Of a stretch of DNA of 64,000 bases, positions 1 through 11,347 are shown one piece after another (positions within the stretch are counted from its first letter, which is position 1; every line of letters begins with the position of its first letter). The DNA comes from Epiperipatus broadwayi (taxonomy: Eukaryota; Onychophora; Udeonychophora; Euonychophora; Peripatidae), in contig JAQFVV010012490.1 of NCBI GenBank assembly GCA_028023455.1, forward strand, positions 370,001 to 434,000. Direction: 5' to 3'. A program made the position numbers and the translations under genes. The notes under the pieces were generated by a model that was not told the origin of the DNA, did not search any database, and was given only the letters and a program-made list of their open reading frames with translations.

Positions 1-1890
1 CCATTTAAAATAAACAATAAAATAAAGAAAAGTCCTGCTTTCTTCTTTAATTATTCACAATTAAACTGGAACATGAATAGGAATGTTTAGCAGTCAAATG
101 TTATCCATCATAAAATGCAATATAATTATATCAAAATCTAGAATATAATTAAGAAATATGGAAAAAATCACTTCTTGGATATCCTTAATAAAATTTCAGA
201 TAACTATGCTAGCAAGTAATAAGATACATGTATGATATTTCATTAAATAAGCATCCATAAATTTAAACTATGATAAATGTTTATTATATTGCAATAAATA
301 GCTTGCAAGTATTTGAATTCAGGTTTCAAAATTAATCCACCATACAGATTATTCTATATTGTAATAATAATAATATTTTAAATAAAATATTAGGAAATTA
401 TTAATATTTTAATAACCCCATATTTCCACTAAGAATTTTAAATATATTACAATAAATTTGTGGCAGACATTCAAATATGCCTTGAAATTGACAATAGCTC
501 TTGTCTCATTATAATGATATAATAGTAATAACTACTAAAGTCTCCCAGTGAGAAAATTTTGAAAAGTAATGTTTTAAACATTATAATAATTAGATGGTTT
601 TACCAATAAAGCTGTCTGGAAATAAAGATTTTAGTTCTTTGGTATTTAAATTCAGACAAGTATGCCCAGATATAAGTTTAGCTTAACATAATTAAGCTAA
701 GAAATAATAAAATTTAAAGAAAATTACATTTAAATTTTTTTAAATATGACTGCTACAAATAAAAATTAAACTGATTGAAGAGAGACAGTAAGGTATCAAT
801 TTTACCTTATTTATAGTAGTAGTCATGTGATCACTTTATAAGACTTATCATTAACCTTTTAACCAACCTCTGCCCTGATTAGTTCAATCTAGTATAATTA
901 GGGAAGCATACCAAATAAAAATCAAATTAATTAATATCCAATTTTATCTTATCTAGACCAATAAAAATCAAATTTTAAAAACACTTCCTGGTGCAAATAA
1001 AATAATTACTTAAAATTACCAGGATAAAATAGAATGTTATATAATGAAATTTACATTATATTAAATAAAACAAACATTATAGATAACATTTAATACATTC
1101 ATTTACCAATAAATTTAATCTAGACAATTCTCTCAGAATAGAATATTTAAAATTGTCTTTTAAATTGAGACATTTGATAATATTTTAAAAAATAATGTAA
1201 ATTATTCATTCATTCAAACATTCATCTATCTATTGCTTTAAAAATCTTACATTTAATTATTAGTTCCATTAAACCTTTTGGAAGTACATGAATTTAAAAT
1301 ATTTAACTATAATATTATGTCAAAATTAAAATGAAGTAACATATTATAGATTTAAGTACCAGCAAACCATAATATAGGGTTTGAACCTGGTTTCACAACT
1401 TAAAATTGATATGAGCTTTTAAAAACATTTTAAGTGATTTAATCATGACTAATTTAATACTATTAATTTTAAAATGCATTACTTACCATTCTCCATTAAC
1501 AAATATGTAAGTTTAAAATACTTTAGCATAATAAGTACTTATTTAAGCTTTAAAATATAATTTAGGCTGTCAAAAATTATTTTACAGCTATATAATTGAT
1601 AAAATTACTGATACAATAACTTCTCTATGCAAAAAATATGGAATTATAAAGCAATAGCAAAAACCTATTGATTACAGAATTAATATAATTTTTTAATAGA
1701 TATTTTAACATAAGACTTGGCATTTAGCTTCTGACAATGCTAAAGATAACAATATATATACATTATATAGGAAGTTTATTGATCATAATAAATTACTCTC
1801 TTTTGTCTGGTAATTATTCTTTTTATTTTAAAAAAACAATGTTTTAGATTAACTATGAGGTTGATGATGTAGTTAAAACTTTTTTATTTA
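1..1890. other. AT-rich intergenic DNA, no gene seen
   Basis: Short A/T runs and TTTAAA/TTAATA motifs throughout, with no open frame of note and no repeat boundary that I can define on either strand. Nothing functional is claimed. Confidence 0.6.
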
Positions 1891-1929
1891 CACATATAAA
1901 ATGCATATGTTGCCATGAATTTAAATTTT

Positions 1930-2400
1930 CACTCTGTTCTCTAATTCTATCTCTAGTTCATTATTTTGACAAAATGTATGTGGTCATTAGTATATCTAAG
2001 ATTGTATTGGTCTCTCTTCCCAATCTTTATTCCATATTTATCTTCATTCAATCTATCTTCCTTTGTAACATAGTATGCCATTAAATAAGTAGAGTAGTAA
2101 TTGACAATTGTAGTTCTTTTATTAATGTTAAAGTCATCTATTTAGCCACAGCATGTTTTGACTATATCTATACAGATAATCTCGTAAAACTATAGGATTA
2201 TCTAGTTCACCTATCTTCCTAAAAATATCCCATCATTTATTTTGGCTAAATAAATCAAACAATTTGTTATAATCAATAAAGTTCTTGTCATTCTTTTTTT
2301 CAGTAATTTTGAGGTGTTTTTAGTTATAGTGTACTTCAGCATTGATGTCTCTTTTTCTTCAAATTTTCATGAAACCATCTTGTATATCTGACACTTTCAC
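1930..2400 (-). pseudogene. L1-like LINE reverse transcriptase remnant
   Basis: Reading the minus strand, broken frames carry reverse transcriptase landmarks in the right order. FIDYNKLFD at 2254-2280 matches motif A of non-LTR reverse transcriptases (consensus F-x-D-Y-x-K-A-F-D). It is followed by WDIFRKIGELDNPIVL and a YRYSQN segment like the helix after motif A. Further on, GIKIGKRDQYNLRYTND ends at about 1983, where YTND stands in place of the catalytic YADD. In-frame stops and frameshifts show it is dead. The G-I-K-I-x-x-R-x-x-N-x-L-R-Y-x-D-D arrangement is familiar from L1-type elements; the clade is inferred. The endonuclease part, expected at higher coordinates, was not recognised. 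Confidence 0.68.
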
Positions 2401-4180
2401 ATAAAGGTCAAATGTAAACTTGCATATTATATATGGAAACTGAAATGATTTACTGAATGCAAGAGCCATGTAATTTTCAAAGCTAACTGCTGTAATATGA
2501 TCAGAATTTTTATGGATTCTATTTCAATTTTTTTTGGCAAAATCTGACTTGCAGTAAGTACCATTAATTTCACTGATTGTACTATCTGGAAATAATCTTA
2601 GCTAATCAAATTTTTATATTCCATTGTTGTAAGTTTTTTTATATATAGCTGACATTATTAAAACTTTGGTTAATGTTTGGAGGTAGCTCTTCAATAGTTT
2701 TTCCAACTTTGGTCTTATTTTAATTAGAATCTCTCCATTATTTATTTTTAAACAAAAGCCTTTTTTAAAAATCTTATAAATATCATGAAAACTTACTTTT
2801 CCAAAATTGTTTCCATTTTCATCATCTTTGCAAATGTTGATGTAATAGCAGTATATTTTTTCACCATCTCTATATCACTTGCTCTAAGCTTTAGTAAATA
2901 GTAATAAATGCCAAATGATAGTGCTTAATAAATCCTTATTCTGCACTGTTGTTGTAATTTTTTTTTAGGGCAGCTCTTTGGAATTTTTTGTCCAGTTCTC
3001 TTAAAATATTATTTTTTGGAATACTGATTTTTTTTCTTTCTAATAGTCATTGTATCTTTTGAAAGCCATATTTATGTTTTGAGTTGATTTTTAAATTTTT
3101 TAACCCTGTTTATTTAACCCCCCAGTTTATATATTCACCATTAATTGTAGCAAAAAACAAAAATTCATTTTTGATGTTATTCCTAAAACCAATCAGTTCA
3201 TTTTTTAGGTTATAGATAGAAAATTGATAAGTTTAGTTAAAGCTTCAATCAAATTTTACATGTTAATAATTTATATGTTTCATAAAATGTTTCTAGTTAT
3301 GTTTTTCATTTCTCAATGACAAAAGTATTAACAAACACTTTGTTGTTTTTAGATAGTGGAGGGGGGTTGGTTTGTTTTTAAAATTATCTTCTTTTTTTTT
3401 TTTTGTTTGCTTTTATTTGCTGAAAGACTTAAACAATTTGATACTTTTGAATAAATCAACACTTGCTTTTTAGAGGATGGAGGGGAGAGGTTGTTTTGAT
3501 TTGGAATTGTCGTCTTTTTTTTTTGTAATTTATTACGAGGCTTTTTTCAATTATTTATTTACACTACAAAAATCTTTATATAACAGCGAAAAGTTTTTCT
3601 TTAATTTTTTGGCCTTTTTAAAAAAGACAAACAATTCGTTTTTAAAGAACACTTTTTTAAGGGGGAGGTGGGGTGGTGGGGAAGGTTTGTAGTGTCAGCC
3701 GTAAGTTAAGGTCATTAAAACGGTATATTGATGTGCGTTGTGTGAAAAACAATGTCATCAAGCGTGGAGTTCAGTATTACATACTATTACCTTTTATTAG
3801 TATGAAATTCTTCTGAGGGCATCCATATGTATAGTCATTGTTTTGACTGCTTAGAAAATATATTGGCAAGAAAAAAGATAATTGAATTTATAAAAACATG
3901 TTAGACATTTTTCTGCTTTCAATGGCAATTTTTTTTTTTCAGTTCTAACTTTGGTATTTCAGACACTAATCATTATAAGTATATCTTGCCTGTAAGTTTG
4001 TCACATTTTACTTATACATGTTGTAAAATTTTTCAATATCCTCATTTGATTAATAAGTTAGGAAGTGTAGATTTGTTTTATATAATGTTGATTATCAGTT
4101 GATCATTCACAAGATAATCCCTGTAAATATTTTTTCTGACAATGAAACTCATACCATTTCTTTTTTTCCATATGTCAAAG
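2401..4180. other. Intergenic, with T- and G-rich low-complexity tracts
   Basis: Up to about 3100 this may hold decayed upstream LINE sequence, but I could not align it. From 3355 to 3690 there are alternating G runs and T runs (for example GGAGGGG at 3478-3485 and a GGGGAGGTGGGG-type run near 3661-3682). An open frame of 71 codons over this tract is compositionally biased and is not called as a gene. Confidence 0.5.
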
Positions 4181-4182
4181 CA

Positions 4183-4265
4183 TCAGCCGGGAAGCAAACC
4201 CGCAACAACTGTCTGCAAGCAACTGCTTGCTTGCAAGACGGCTGCGCTGACCTCTTGGCTTGAGC
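4183..4265 (-). repeat. tRNA-derived SINE head
   Basis: On the minus strand a tRNA-like segment has a box A-like AGAGGTCAGCG and, about 50 nt later, a box B-like GGGTTTGCTTCCCGGC, the two internal RNA polymerase III promoter elements. A duplicated GCAAGCAAGCAGTTGCTTGC stretch lies between them. The same module recurs at 16535-16612, so it is a dispersed SINE rather than a functional tRNA gene. The cloverleaf is not intact. Confidence 0.6.
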
Positions 4266-4834
4266 CATTTCTTTTTCTTGGTGGTGAATTTTAGATAATT
4301 TATTTTGATCTAAAATATTCCTACTGATTTGACTTATTTCAGTGATTCCTGTGATATCAATGGAGGAGCAATCCAATTCCCTTTTTATCACATGTTTTTT
4401 TTGTTTTGTTTATACATCACATGTATTGAGTTTCAAGTGACACTTTTCAATTAAATACCCAAATGGCTTTAATCTAGTTCCATCTCACAGGAATAGAATT
4501 TTTTTTCTTCTTAATAGCATGTTGAAACTCATCTTCCAACACTGCAACTTTATTCTATTATTGCTTGTTCATAAGATTTTTAATATATTTATATAGGTAT
4601 CATCACTGCATTTGCCCATGCAATTTACAAATAATATTGCTGTCATCTTTTTACTAATATCTATATACTAGTAATAAGTCCTGCTTAGTTTAGTGCAAGG
4701 ATGAAGTGTCATATTCTGAAGCTCAAGAGTCATGAATCACAGCTCTGATCTGTCACTTCCAATGCTCAAATTTCTTATGAAGTCCTGAAAAACAAATCAT
4801 TCAATTATTTCTCCCTTATTAATAATAACATATT

Positions 4835-5098
4835 TTAAAATATAAATGGTTGTTTTACAATAACATGTTGAAAACGCCGGATGGCGTTATTTCTGTGATA
4901 GCGCACAGAAATATGCCGTTTAGACGGTCTACCACCGCTAACGAACATTCTATTTCTAATGCGTAAGTCTAGAAATAGATTTTCTTTATAAAGATTGTTA
5001 AAAATGAACGGGTAAATTTTAGTATTAAACAACAGTGTTAAGAAGGCAGAAATAATTAATAAAAGATAAATATTACACCTGAAATTTGTTAAATTCAT
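4835..5098 (-). CDS. Unrecognised 87-codon ORF with hydrophobic N terminus
   Basis: I do not recognise this product. The frame opens MNLTNFRCNIYLLLIISAFL, a basic/polar start followed by a hydrophobic stretch that could act as a signal peptide. The C-terminal half is basic, with SKR and RR pairs that could be processing sites. Codon use in the second half is richer in G and C than the surroundings. Against a gene: the same DNA (4873-4979) is a chain of hairpins, which produces GC-richer sequence and open frames by chance, and I see no AATAAA soon after the stop. It could be a small secreted peptide, a stray exon, or a repeat. Confidence 0.18.
   Translation of the reverse strand: MNLTNFRCNIYLLLIISAFLTLLFNTKIYPFIFNNLYKENLFLDLRIRNRMFVSGGRPSKRHISVRYHRNNAIRRFQHVIVKQPFIF
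4873..4979. repeat. Cluster of perfect inverted repeats (hairpins)
   Basis: Three separate perfect stems lie in 107 bp. 4873-4888: AACGCC/GGCGTT with a GGAT loop. 4889-4912: ATTTCTGTG/CACAGAAAT with a 6-nt loop. 4949-4979: TCTATTTCT/AGAAATAGA with a 13-nt loop. Between the last two lies the short palindrome TAGACGGTCTA (4921-4931). The block is more GC-rich than its neighbours. It could be a small structured RNA or a foldback transposon remnant. Confidence 0.6.
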
Positions 5099-5099
5099 A

Positions 5100-6980
5100 T
5101 TGATTATTTATACTTGCATTTGGAAAATGATATGCAATCATAAAATTAGACAAGAATGAATAAAATAAAGTGCAATTTTAAGTTTTAAAAATAATTGGAT
5201 TTTTTTTCTTAATTTATTTTCTAATTATTCATACAAGACTCTCCTAATGTTAGTAATTTCTTTTTATTATTGTTTATATCTATATATAAAGATTAAAAGT
5301 GAAATAAAAACCTAATTAAAATCATTTACTAAATGGCAATATATTTTTTAAAATTATTTTCTCCATACCTGCAAAAATTCAAAGCAATTTACTCCATATA
5401 TAAAATACTTTGGCAAAAGAGCAAGTTTAAATATCTAGATAACAGTATTATAATCAAGATATAACAATTGTTTGTAGAGGATAATTTTCCATCTTTTTAA
5501 AATCCAATTCTATTATGTCATATTTAAAACGACTCATAAATTTCAATAAACTCATATCTAAAATATGGAAAAAAAATATATAAGACCAAGAATTATCCAC
5601 TGGAAAATGTAATTCTGCTATTCCAGAGAAGTGAATCTCTGTAGGTTACAAAACATATTTATACATGTCAAAAAAATCTTAATTATTATTTTAGAAAAGT
5701 TAAAAACATTAGAATATTTGTATTATTTGTTAATTATAGAAATGTGTAAGTAAACAAATTCTATCCATGTTGTATATATTTTGACTTGACAATAAAATTA
5801 AATAGAACAGTTGATATAAACTATCCAAATCTTGATATGTGCTACAATTATTTCTTTGCTGTTACATATATGTCCATATATATTCTGCAACTACTTACCA
5901 GAAACTTCATATTCACAATGTTATATTGCCATATCCTTCATGAGTGGCTGTCTCATCTTCAGCACTTCCAGATCAAGTTACAGGGTGCTTATCCATATTT
6001 TCATTATCCACTTTGCCTGGAATTTAATGTGTATTTTAATATATTATATTTGAAGGCATCTTTACTATTAACTCTATTCCAATTTAGATTTAGGATATAT
6101 TAAGAGTATTGAGCATAATTATTTCCTTGCTCCATCATAAGTGTATTATATTTGTTACTATTTTGCACAATATTTTTGCTATCTTTCCAAAACTTACAAG
6201 TGTTTCCACACTGATTTTCAAACCTGTTTTAGTTATGTGAAGGATATCTTACTGGTGGACTGAATGTAATGTATTGTTTTACTTGGTGTATATATTTTAA
6301 AGACCATATTAGAACTTTTGGGTGATAACAATTGCTTGTATCGTAAATTTTTTAGGAATGTTTTATGGAAAGGGATATTTGTATAAAATTTAATATTTAT
6401 TGTAAATAAACATTTAATTTTATAAATATTATCTCATAATGTAAATAAATGTTTTATTAAATATATTTGTTTCATTGCCATTATTGCATTATCACATTTG
6501 TTACTCAAAAAATCTTTGTTTTCATTATTATTTTATAGGAAAACATTTCAATGATTACATAGTTTATTCATACATTTTGCTTATTATTTATACTACCTGC
6601 ATTACCAAAAGATAAATAGTTGTTTTATTTCAAATGCACTTACAATATAGTTGGTAGCATAAAATATATCCTTACTGCCTGCTGCAATATTCCATGTTGC
6701 ATCAGATGTGAAATTTATGTATTTTATAGTAGATAGAAATGAAATTGTCATACTTGAAAGAACTTTAAAATATTTAGAAATGATCCAATTTGCTAGCCAT
6801 ATATTAAGTATTGAAGTTGAAGTATGTTACCATTAACATTTTTCTTGTTTCAAGTGCTTTTTGAATTTGAACCTTGAGATAAAGACATTTAAGAACCTAA
6901 GATAAGATTTTAAAATTGTAAAAGAACCTCTATTTTAAGTAAAAATCAAACCAGAGATAATTTACTTTAATATAAGAACC
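5100..6980. other. AT-rich intergenic DNA
   Basis: No supported gene or repeat boundary. Open frames at 5786-6103 are chance frames in AT-rich sequence without family resemblance. Confidence 0.5.
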
Positions 6981-6988
6981 TTGTATAT

Positions 6989-7444
6989 CAGGGGTGGCCA
7001 ACTTTTGGTTCATAAGATCTACTTTTTATTTTTAAAATGTGTTGCGATCGACTTGTTGTCATAGGTGTAGTTTAAGTTGAGGGACATGTGAAATAGTACT
7101 ATTTTTATATATATACCTAGTAAAAAATAACAATTATTTAACAGGCCAAAAAACTCATGTCCAGAAAATAAAGCAACATGATTAATTATTAACAATATTT
7201 ATTAATTCAAATTAGCTACATTAAATTAAGATTAAAAATATTATTTTTAATAATGATATGGCTTAGTGGACTTCACCTATCTAGAATTGAAAAAAAAAAT
7301 AGAACAAAAACAAAAATAACTTGAAATCTTGACTTAATTTGTTTCACTTGTTACCAGACAGCTCGTCAGATTGGCCTCATGATCGACCAAAAATAGCTTT
7401 GCGAGATGACCAGTGGATCATGATCGACTTGTTGGACACCCCTG
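6989..7444. mobile_element. hAT-type non-autonomous DNA transposon (MITE)
   Basis: The element begins CAGGGGTGGCCAAC and ends GTTGGACACCCCTG, a terminal inverted repeat of the kind known from hAT transposons. It is flanked by an exact 8-bp duplication TTGTATAT (6981-6988 and 7445-7452), the target-site length hAT transposases make. At 456 bp and with no open frame it is non-autonomous. Subterminal ATGATCGACC-type motifs are repeated near the right end. The boundaries and duplication are read directly. Confidence 0.9.
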
Positions 7445-7452
7445 TTGTATAT

Positions 7453-8340
7453 TAATGATTATAATTAATTATTGTTGTCTATAAGAGGACTTATACTCTG
7501 GAATGCCCAGAGCCTTGGCTTGTTACATAGTTGGTTTTTGGGCAACCAATGTGGTGGGCTTTTGGTGCATGTGGTGACCATTTGCTAGGTTACAATATAT
7601 TTTTTTTATAATTTGGATGTTATGCAAATGATTATTTTTGTAAATATTCATATTTAAAATTAAAAACAGAATCCAAACAGTATCATATTTCCAATATTTG
7701 AAATTAAATAGGGTTGCAATAAAATTGTGAAATTTTTGTGTTTATAAAAGCAACATTAAAAAAGTGTTTTAATTAAACAATCAAGAAAAGTTAAAATTTC
7801 AACTTTCATTTATTTTTCTATTCTAATGAACTGTAAATACTTTTTAGTGAAATAGTCATGAAATTCAATGAAAGCATATTTTTTAAAAATATATACTGTT
7901 GTCTATTGTGCATTACTGAAAACTTACTGAACTGTGACCCACCATCATTGTTAAATTGGACAATCCTGAAATATTACATTGTCAATGATATCTAATTTGA
8001 ATAAAATCTGTTTGATAGAAGTATATTAAAATCTGGTTACAAGATTTGTCCCAAATAAACAAACAAATATAATTTTTAATTTAAATAAAATTGTTTAAAA
8101 AGTAAGAAAATATGTGACTACAAAATATAAAATTATAAACAATAGATCATGATTAACATGAAGGAAAATGCCTAAAAGATATATTAGAACTGAAGTGGCT
8201 TTTGTATAATAATTGTTACATTTTTTTTATTACTTAGTTGATGCCAGAGAATATTAATATTATTAGCTAAATGAAAGATATCTGCAACAATAATTTCATT
8301 GTATTTAAGTTATAAAAAATAAAAACTTCATAAACATTAT
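7453..8340. other. AT-rich intergenic DNA
   Basis: No gene, RNA or repeat boundary recognised. Confidence 0.5.
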
Positions 8341-8480
8341 AATAACTGAAACACAGGCTTAATATATACCATGTGTCTATATATGTAATATAGGGTATAT
8401 GAGCACAGACTTTCACATGACCCACCACTCTCCACTCTATCTAATAACACTGATACACTCAAGCACATATATGCTGAAAA

Positions 8481-8536
8481 GATAAATAATCACCAATATA
8501 CGTATTTCATGCTAAACCAGCAATCATCAGTTGGTC
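8481..8536 (-). ncRNA. Hammerhead ribozyme motif, array copy 1
   Basis: On the minus strand CTGATGA (8530-8524) is followed by stem II TGCT/AGCA with a GGTTT loop, then GAAA (8508-8505), a stem III region and the NUH cleavage triplet ATC (8483-8481). The conserved core of the hammerhead (CUGANGA, GAAA, NUH) is complete. The first stem II position is a T-T mismatch, and stem I is short, so activity is uncertain. Confidence 0.6.
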
Positions 8537-8941
8537 CAGATTATCATCTCCCACATATATATACTATAAGTGCTCAGATATATATTAATATAGACAATCT
8601 TCATACTTTAATGGACTGGCTCCAATCTACTACACACTCCAACTCTTCAACCGTCCATCCAATTGAAAATCTGATGATGGAATGCTCGAAGGCCACCCTG
8701 AGGCCAAGATTCTTGTCACACCCATGTTGACCCAAGGTCAATCTGAACCCCACATGTACAGGACATAATCCATTAAATACATATGCAAGGATGGGCAGAC
8801 ATCTCTACAATGTAATAACTGAAACACAGGCTTAATATATACCATGCGTCTATATATGTAATATAGGGTATATGAGCACAGACTTTCACATGACCCACCA
8901 CTCTCCACTCTATCTAATAACACTGATACACTCAAGCACAA

Positions 8942-8995
8942 CTGATGATTGCTGGTTTAGCATGAAATGCGTATATTGGTGATTATTTATCTTTT
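8942..8995 (+). ncRNA. Hammerhead ribozyme core, array copy 2 (5' truncated)
   Basis: CTGATGA at 8942-8948, stem II TGCT/AGCA, GAAA at 8964-8967 and ATC at 8989-8991 are present. The sequence directly upstream is the head-to-head junction of the array, so the 5' strand of stem I is missing and this copy should not fold as a complete ribozyme. Confidence 0.55.
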
Positions 8996-9380
8996 CAGCT
9001 TATATGTGCTTGAGTGTATCAGTGTTATTAGATAGAGTGGTGGGTCATGTGAAAGTCTGTGCTCATAGTATAGACACATGGTATATATTAAGTCTGTGTT
9101 TCAGTTATTACATTGTAGAGATGTCTGCCCATCCTTGCATATGTATTTAATGGATTACGTCCTGTACATGTGGGGTTCAGATTGACCTTGGGTCAACATG
9201 GGTGTGACAAGAATCTCGGCCTCAGGGTGGCTTTTGAGCATTCCATCAGATTTTCAATTGGATGGATGGTTGAAGAGTTGGAGTGTGTAGTAGATTGGAG
9301 CCAGTCCATTAAAGTATGAAGATTGTCTATCTTAATATATATCTGAGCACTTATAGTATATATGTGTGGGAGATGATAAT

Positions 9381-9445
9381 CTGGACCAACTGATGATTGC
9401 TGGTTTAGCATGAAATACATATATTGGTGATTATTTATCTTTTCA
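9381..9445 (+). ncRNA. Hammerhead ribozyme motif, array copy 3
   Basis: CTGATGA 9390-9396; stem II T398-T401 with A407-A410 around a GGTTT loop; GAAA 9412-9415; stem III pairs A415-T438, T416-A437, A417-T436, A419-T434, T420-A433 and A421-T432 with one internal mismatch; cleavage triplet ATC 9437-9439. Stem I keeps only the two base pairs next to the core (AA with TT). The core is intact while stem I has decayed, so self-cleavage would be weak or absent unless other contacts help. Confidence 0.65.
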
Positions 9446-9839
9446 GCATATATGTGCTTGAGTGTATCAGTGTTATTAGATAGAGTGGAGAGTGGTGGGT
9501 CATGTGAAAGTCTGTGCTCACATACCCTATATTACATATATAGACACATGGTATATATTAAGCCTGTGTTTCAGTTATTACATTGTAGAGATGTCTGCCC
9601 ATCCTTGCATATGTATTTAATGGATGTCCTGTACATGTGGGGTTCAGATAGACCTTGGGTCAACATGGGTGTGACAAGAATCTCGGCCTTCGAGCATTCC
9701 ATCATCAGATTTTCAATTGGATGGACGGTTGAAGAGTTGGAGTGTGTAGTAGATTGGAGCCAGTCCATTAAAGTATGAAGATAGTCTATCTTAATATATA
9801 TCTGAGCACTTATAGTATATATGTGTGGGAGATGATAAT

Positions 9840-9905
9840 CTGGACCAACTGATGATTGCTGGTTTAGCATGAAATACGTATATTGGTGATTATTTATCTT
9901 TTCAG
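9840..9905 (+). ncRNA. Hammerhead ribozyme motif, array copy 4
   Basis: Same organisation as the copy at 9381: CTGATGA 9849-9855, GAAA 9871-9874, ATC 9896-9898. The predicted cleavage points of the three plus-strand copies lie 448 and 459 nt apart, so a transcript through the array could in principle be cut into unit-length RNAs. Confidence 0.65.
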
Positions 9906-9999
9906 CATATATGTGCTTGAGTGTATCAGTGTTATTAGATAGAGTGGAGAGTGGTGGGTCATGTGAAAGTCTGTGCTCATATACCCTATATAAACATTA

Positions 10000-11149
10000 T
10001 AATAAAATGTTTTGCGTGTGTATGCATAATAATCTGAATAAAGTTTCAGCTATAATTTAGTCAGCAACCAGCAGTCAGAGCTGAAACTAGAATGATTAAT
10101 GTGAAAATCTTTATTAATAGGCTTTGTACTTTAAATAATTACACTGTTAGCTCTTTGTGATTTAATACTGTGACAGAGTAATGGGATCAAGAGCTAAAGG
10201 ATCTTAAATTGAAGATTAACTTATTGACATTTTGTTTAATAGATGATGTGTGACTTACAATATTGAAGTACAATCAGCATGCATATTGTTTTTATTATAT
10301 AAAATATTCAGTAACTACTATAAATTATGGGACATACAGCACTCAATCGTTGTCTAATTCTTGGTTATCAACTGATGGACAAATTACATATATATCAAAT
10401 CATGTCTGTAACTGTAAGGAGTCTCTAACATCGTCTGATTTCAGTAAATTTCCTAAAGAATTCCTTGAACTTTATTATCTCTTAACATTCATGAGAACAA
10501 TGCTTTTCCTTATGTAGATATATTTATATTAAATTCTTTGTTTGAAAGCAGATAGTGTTTATTACGTAACAGGAAAATTAGAAACAAGCAACAATATTAA
10601 ATCATCAGAAATAATTTATCATTATTTGTCATTTCTAATAGGTTAGACATAAACTTTAACAAGCCCTTTACATCTCGATTTATACTTTGAGAATATATAA
10701 TTATTTTAAAGCTTTGTATATTGAAAGCAAATGATCAATTCTAAATTCTTGTTATTCATTATGACAAATAATCTTAATAAGATGGAAAATGAAGACTTTT
10801 GATGATAAATTTTTTTCTTTTTATTCTTTCCAACTGAAAATTATTTTTATGAATAACTTTCAGTTATACTTTCTGCATTTATGTGTATAAAGACTAGTGC
10901 ACTTACTTAGCAGACCTAAAACTTAGATTTAATCTGGATGCACAGCTGAGGATTATCGAGTGTTTTGACTTTTTTTTAGTAGCCAGACCCTAAATAATGC
11001 AGTAGTAAATGGTGCATTACCTGTTACTATTTCTTTTTGGAGAGATCTTGAAGAGGCATAATGAATATTTCGTAGTGTAATTTTCATAACACCACTCTCA
11101 CATATGTTAGGGACTGGTTTCTATTCACTTTTAACACTTGTGGAGGGGA
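10000..11149. other. AT-rich intergenic DNA
   Basis: Nothing recognised. The open frame at 10263-10517 has no family resemblance and ordinary AT-rich composition. Confidence 0.45.
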
Positions 11150-11171
11150 TAATCATAAACATGTGATCAAA

Positions 11172-11237
11172 GTGTTAAAAAGGGTATGATCCTCAAGATG
11201 TACCTTTCATGCTGAACAAGCACTCGTCAGTTAACCC
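11172..11237 (-). ncRNA. Hammerhead ribozyme motif with damaged cleavage site
   Basis: Minus strand: CTGACGA (11230-11224) fits the CUGANGA consensus. Stem II GTGCT/AGCAT pairs over five positions, counting one G-U, around a TGTTC loop. GAAA follows at 11208-11205. Stem III has GGTA (11204-11201) with TACC (11186-11183). The bases expected as NUH read CCT or, with a small insertion, TTT, so the scissile site looks altered. GGGTTAA upstream can pair with TTAACAC downstream except at one position, forming stem I. Confidence 0.6.
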
Positions 11238-11347
11238 AGACCACAAGCTCTCATACATCTTTATCATTGTTTGACACATCAATTAAACTGTAGTAATTTG
11301 CAATCTATATATACTGAACAATGATAAATTTGTAAAAGAATGCAATC

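Larger units (their letters stand above)
8341..9990. repeat. Tandem plus inverted array of hammerhead-bearing ~455-474 bp units
   Basis: The motif AATAACTGAAACACAGGCTT starts copies near 8341 and 8815 in one orientation. The reverse complement occurs near 9093 and 9564. The first half is therefore one full unit plus a truncated one, joined head-to-head near 8942 to two to three units in the opposite orientation. Each complete unit contains a hammerhead ribozyme core (listed separately). Units share TGGACTGGCTCCAATCTACT- and GGTCAACATGGGTGTGAC-type segments and differ by small indels. Open frames inside merely repeat with the unit and have no family resemblance. The structure resembles ribozyme-bearing satellites or retrozymes; the family name is unknown to me. 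Confidence 0.85.

Noticed and set aside
3655-3690. G-rich run as a possible G-quadruplex
   Set aside because: Only three runs of three or more G are present, so a canonical four-tract quadruplex cannot form.
7330-7370. Minus-strand CTGACGA...GTGAAAC inside the hAT MITE
   Set aside because: The intervening 17 bases pair poorly, and stems I and III could not be drawn; the motif belongs to the hAT end.
8670-8695. CTGATGATGG...CGAAGG within the 8.3-10 kb repeat unit
   Set aside because: The second core box reads GAAG rather than GAAA and stem II is not convincing, so it is not counted as another hammerhead.
9193-9870. Repeated open frames of 70-110 codons
   Set aside because: They recur because the repeat unit recurs, change frame between copies and show no protein family signature.
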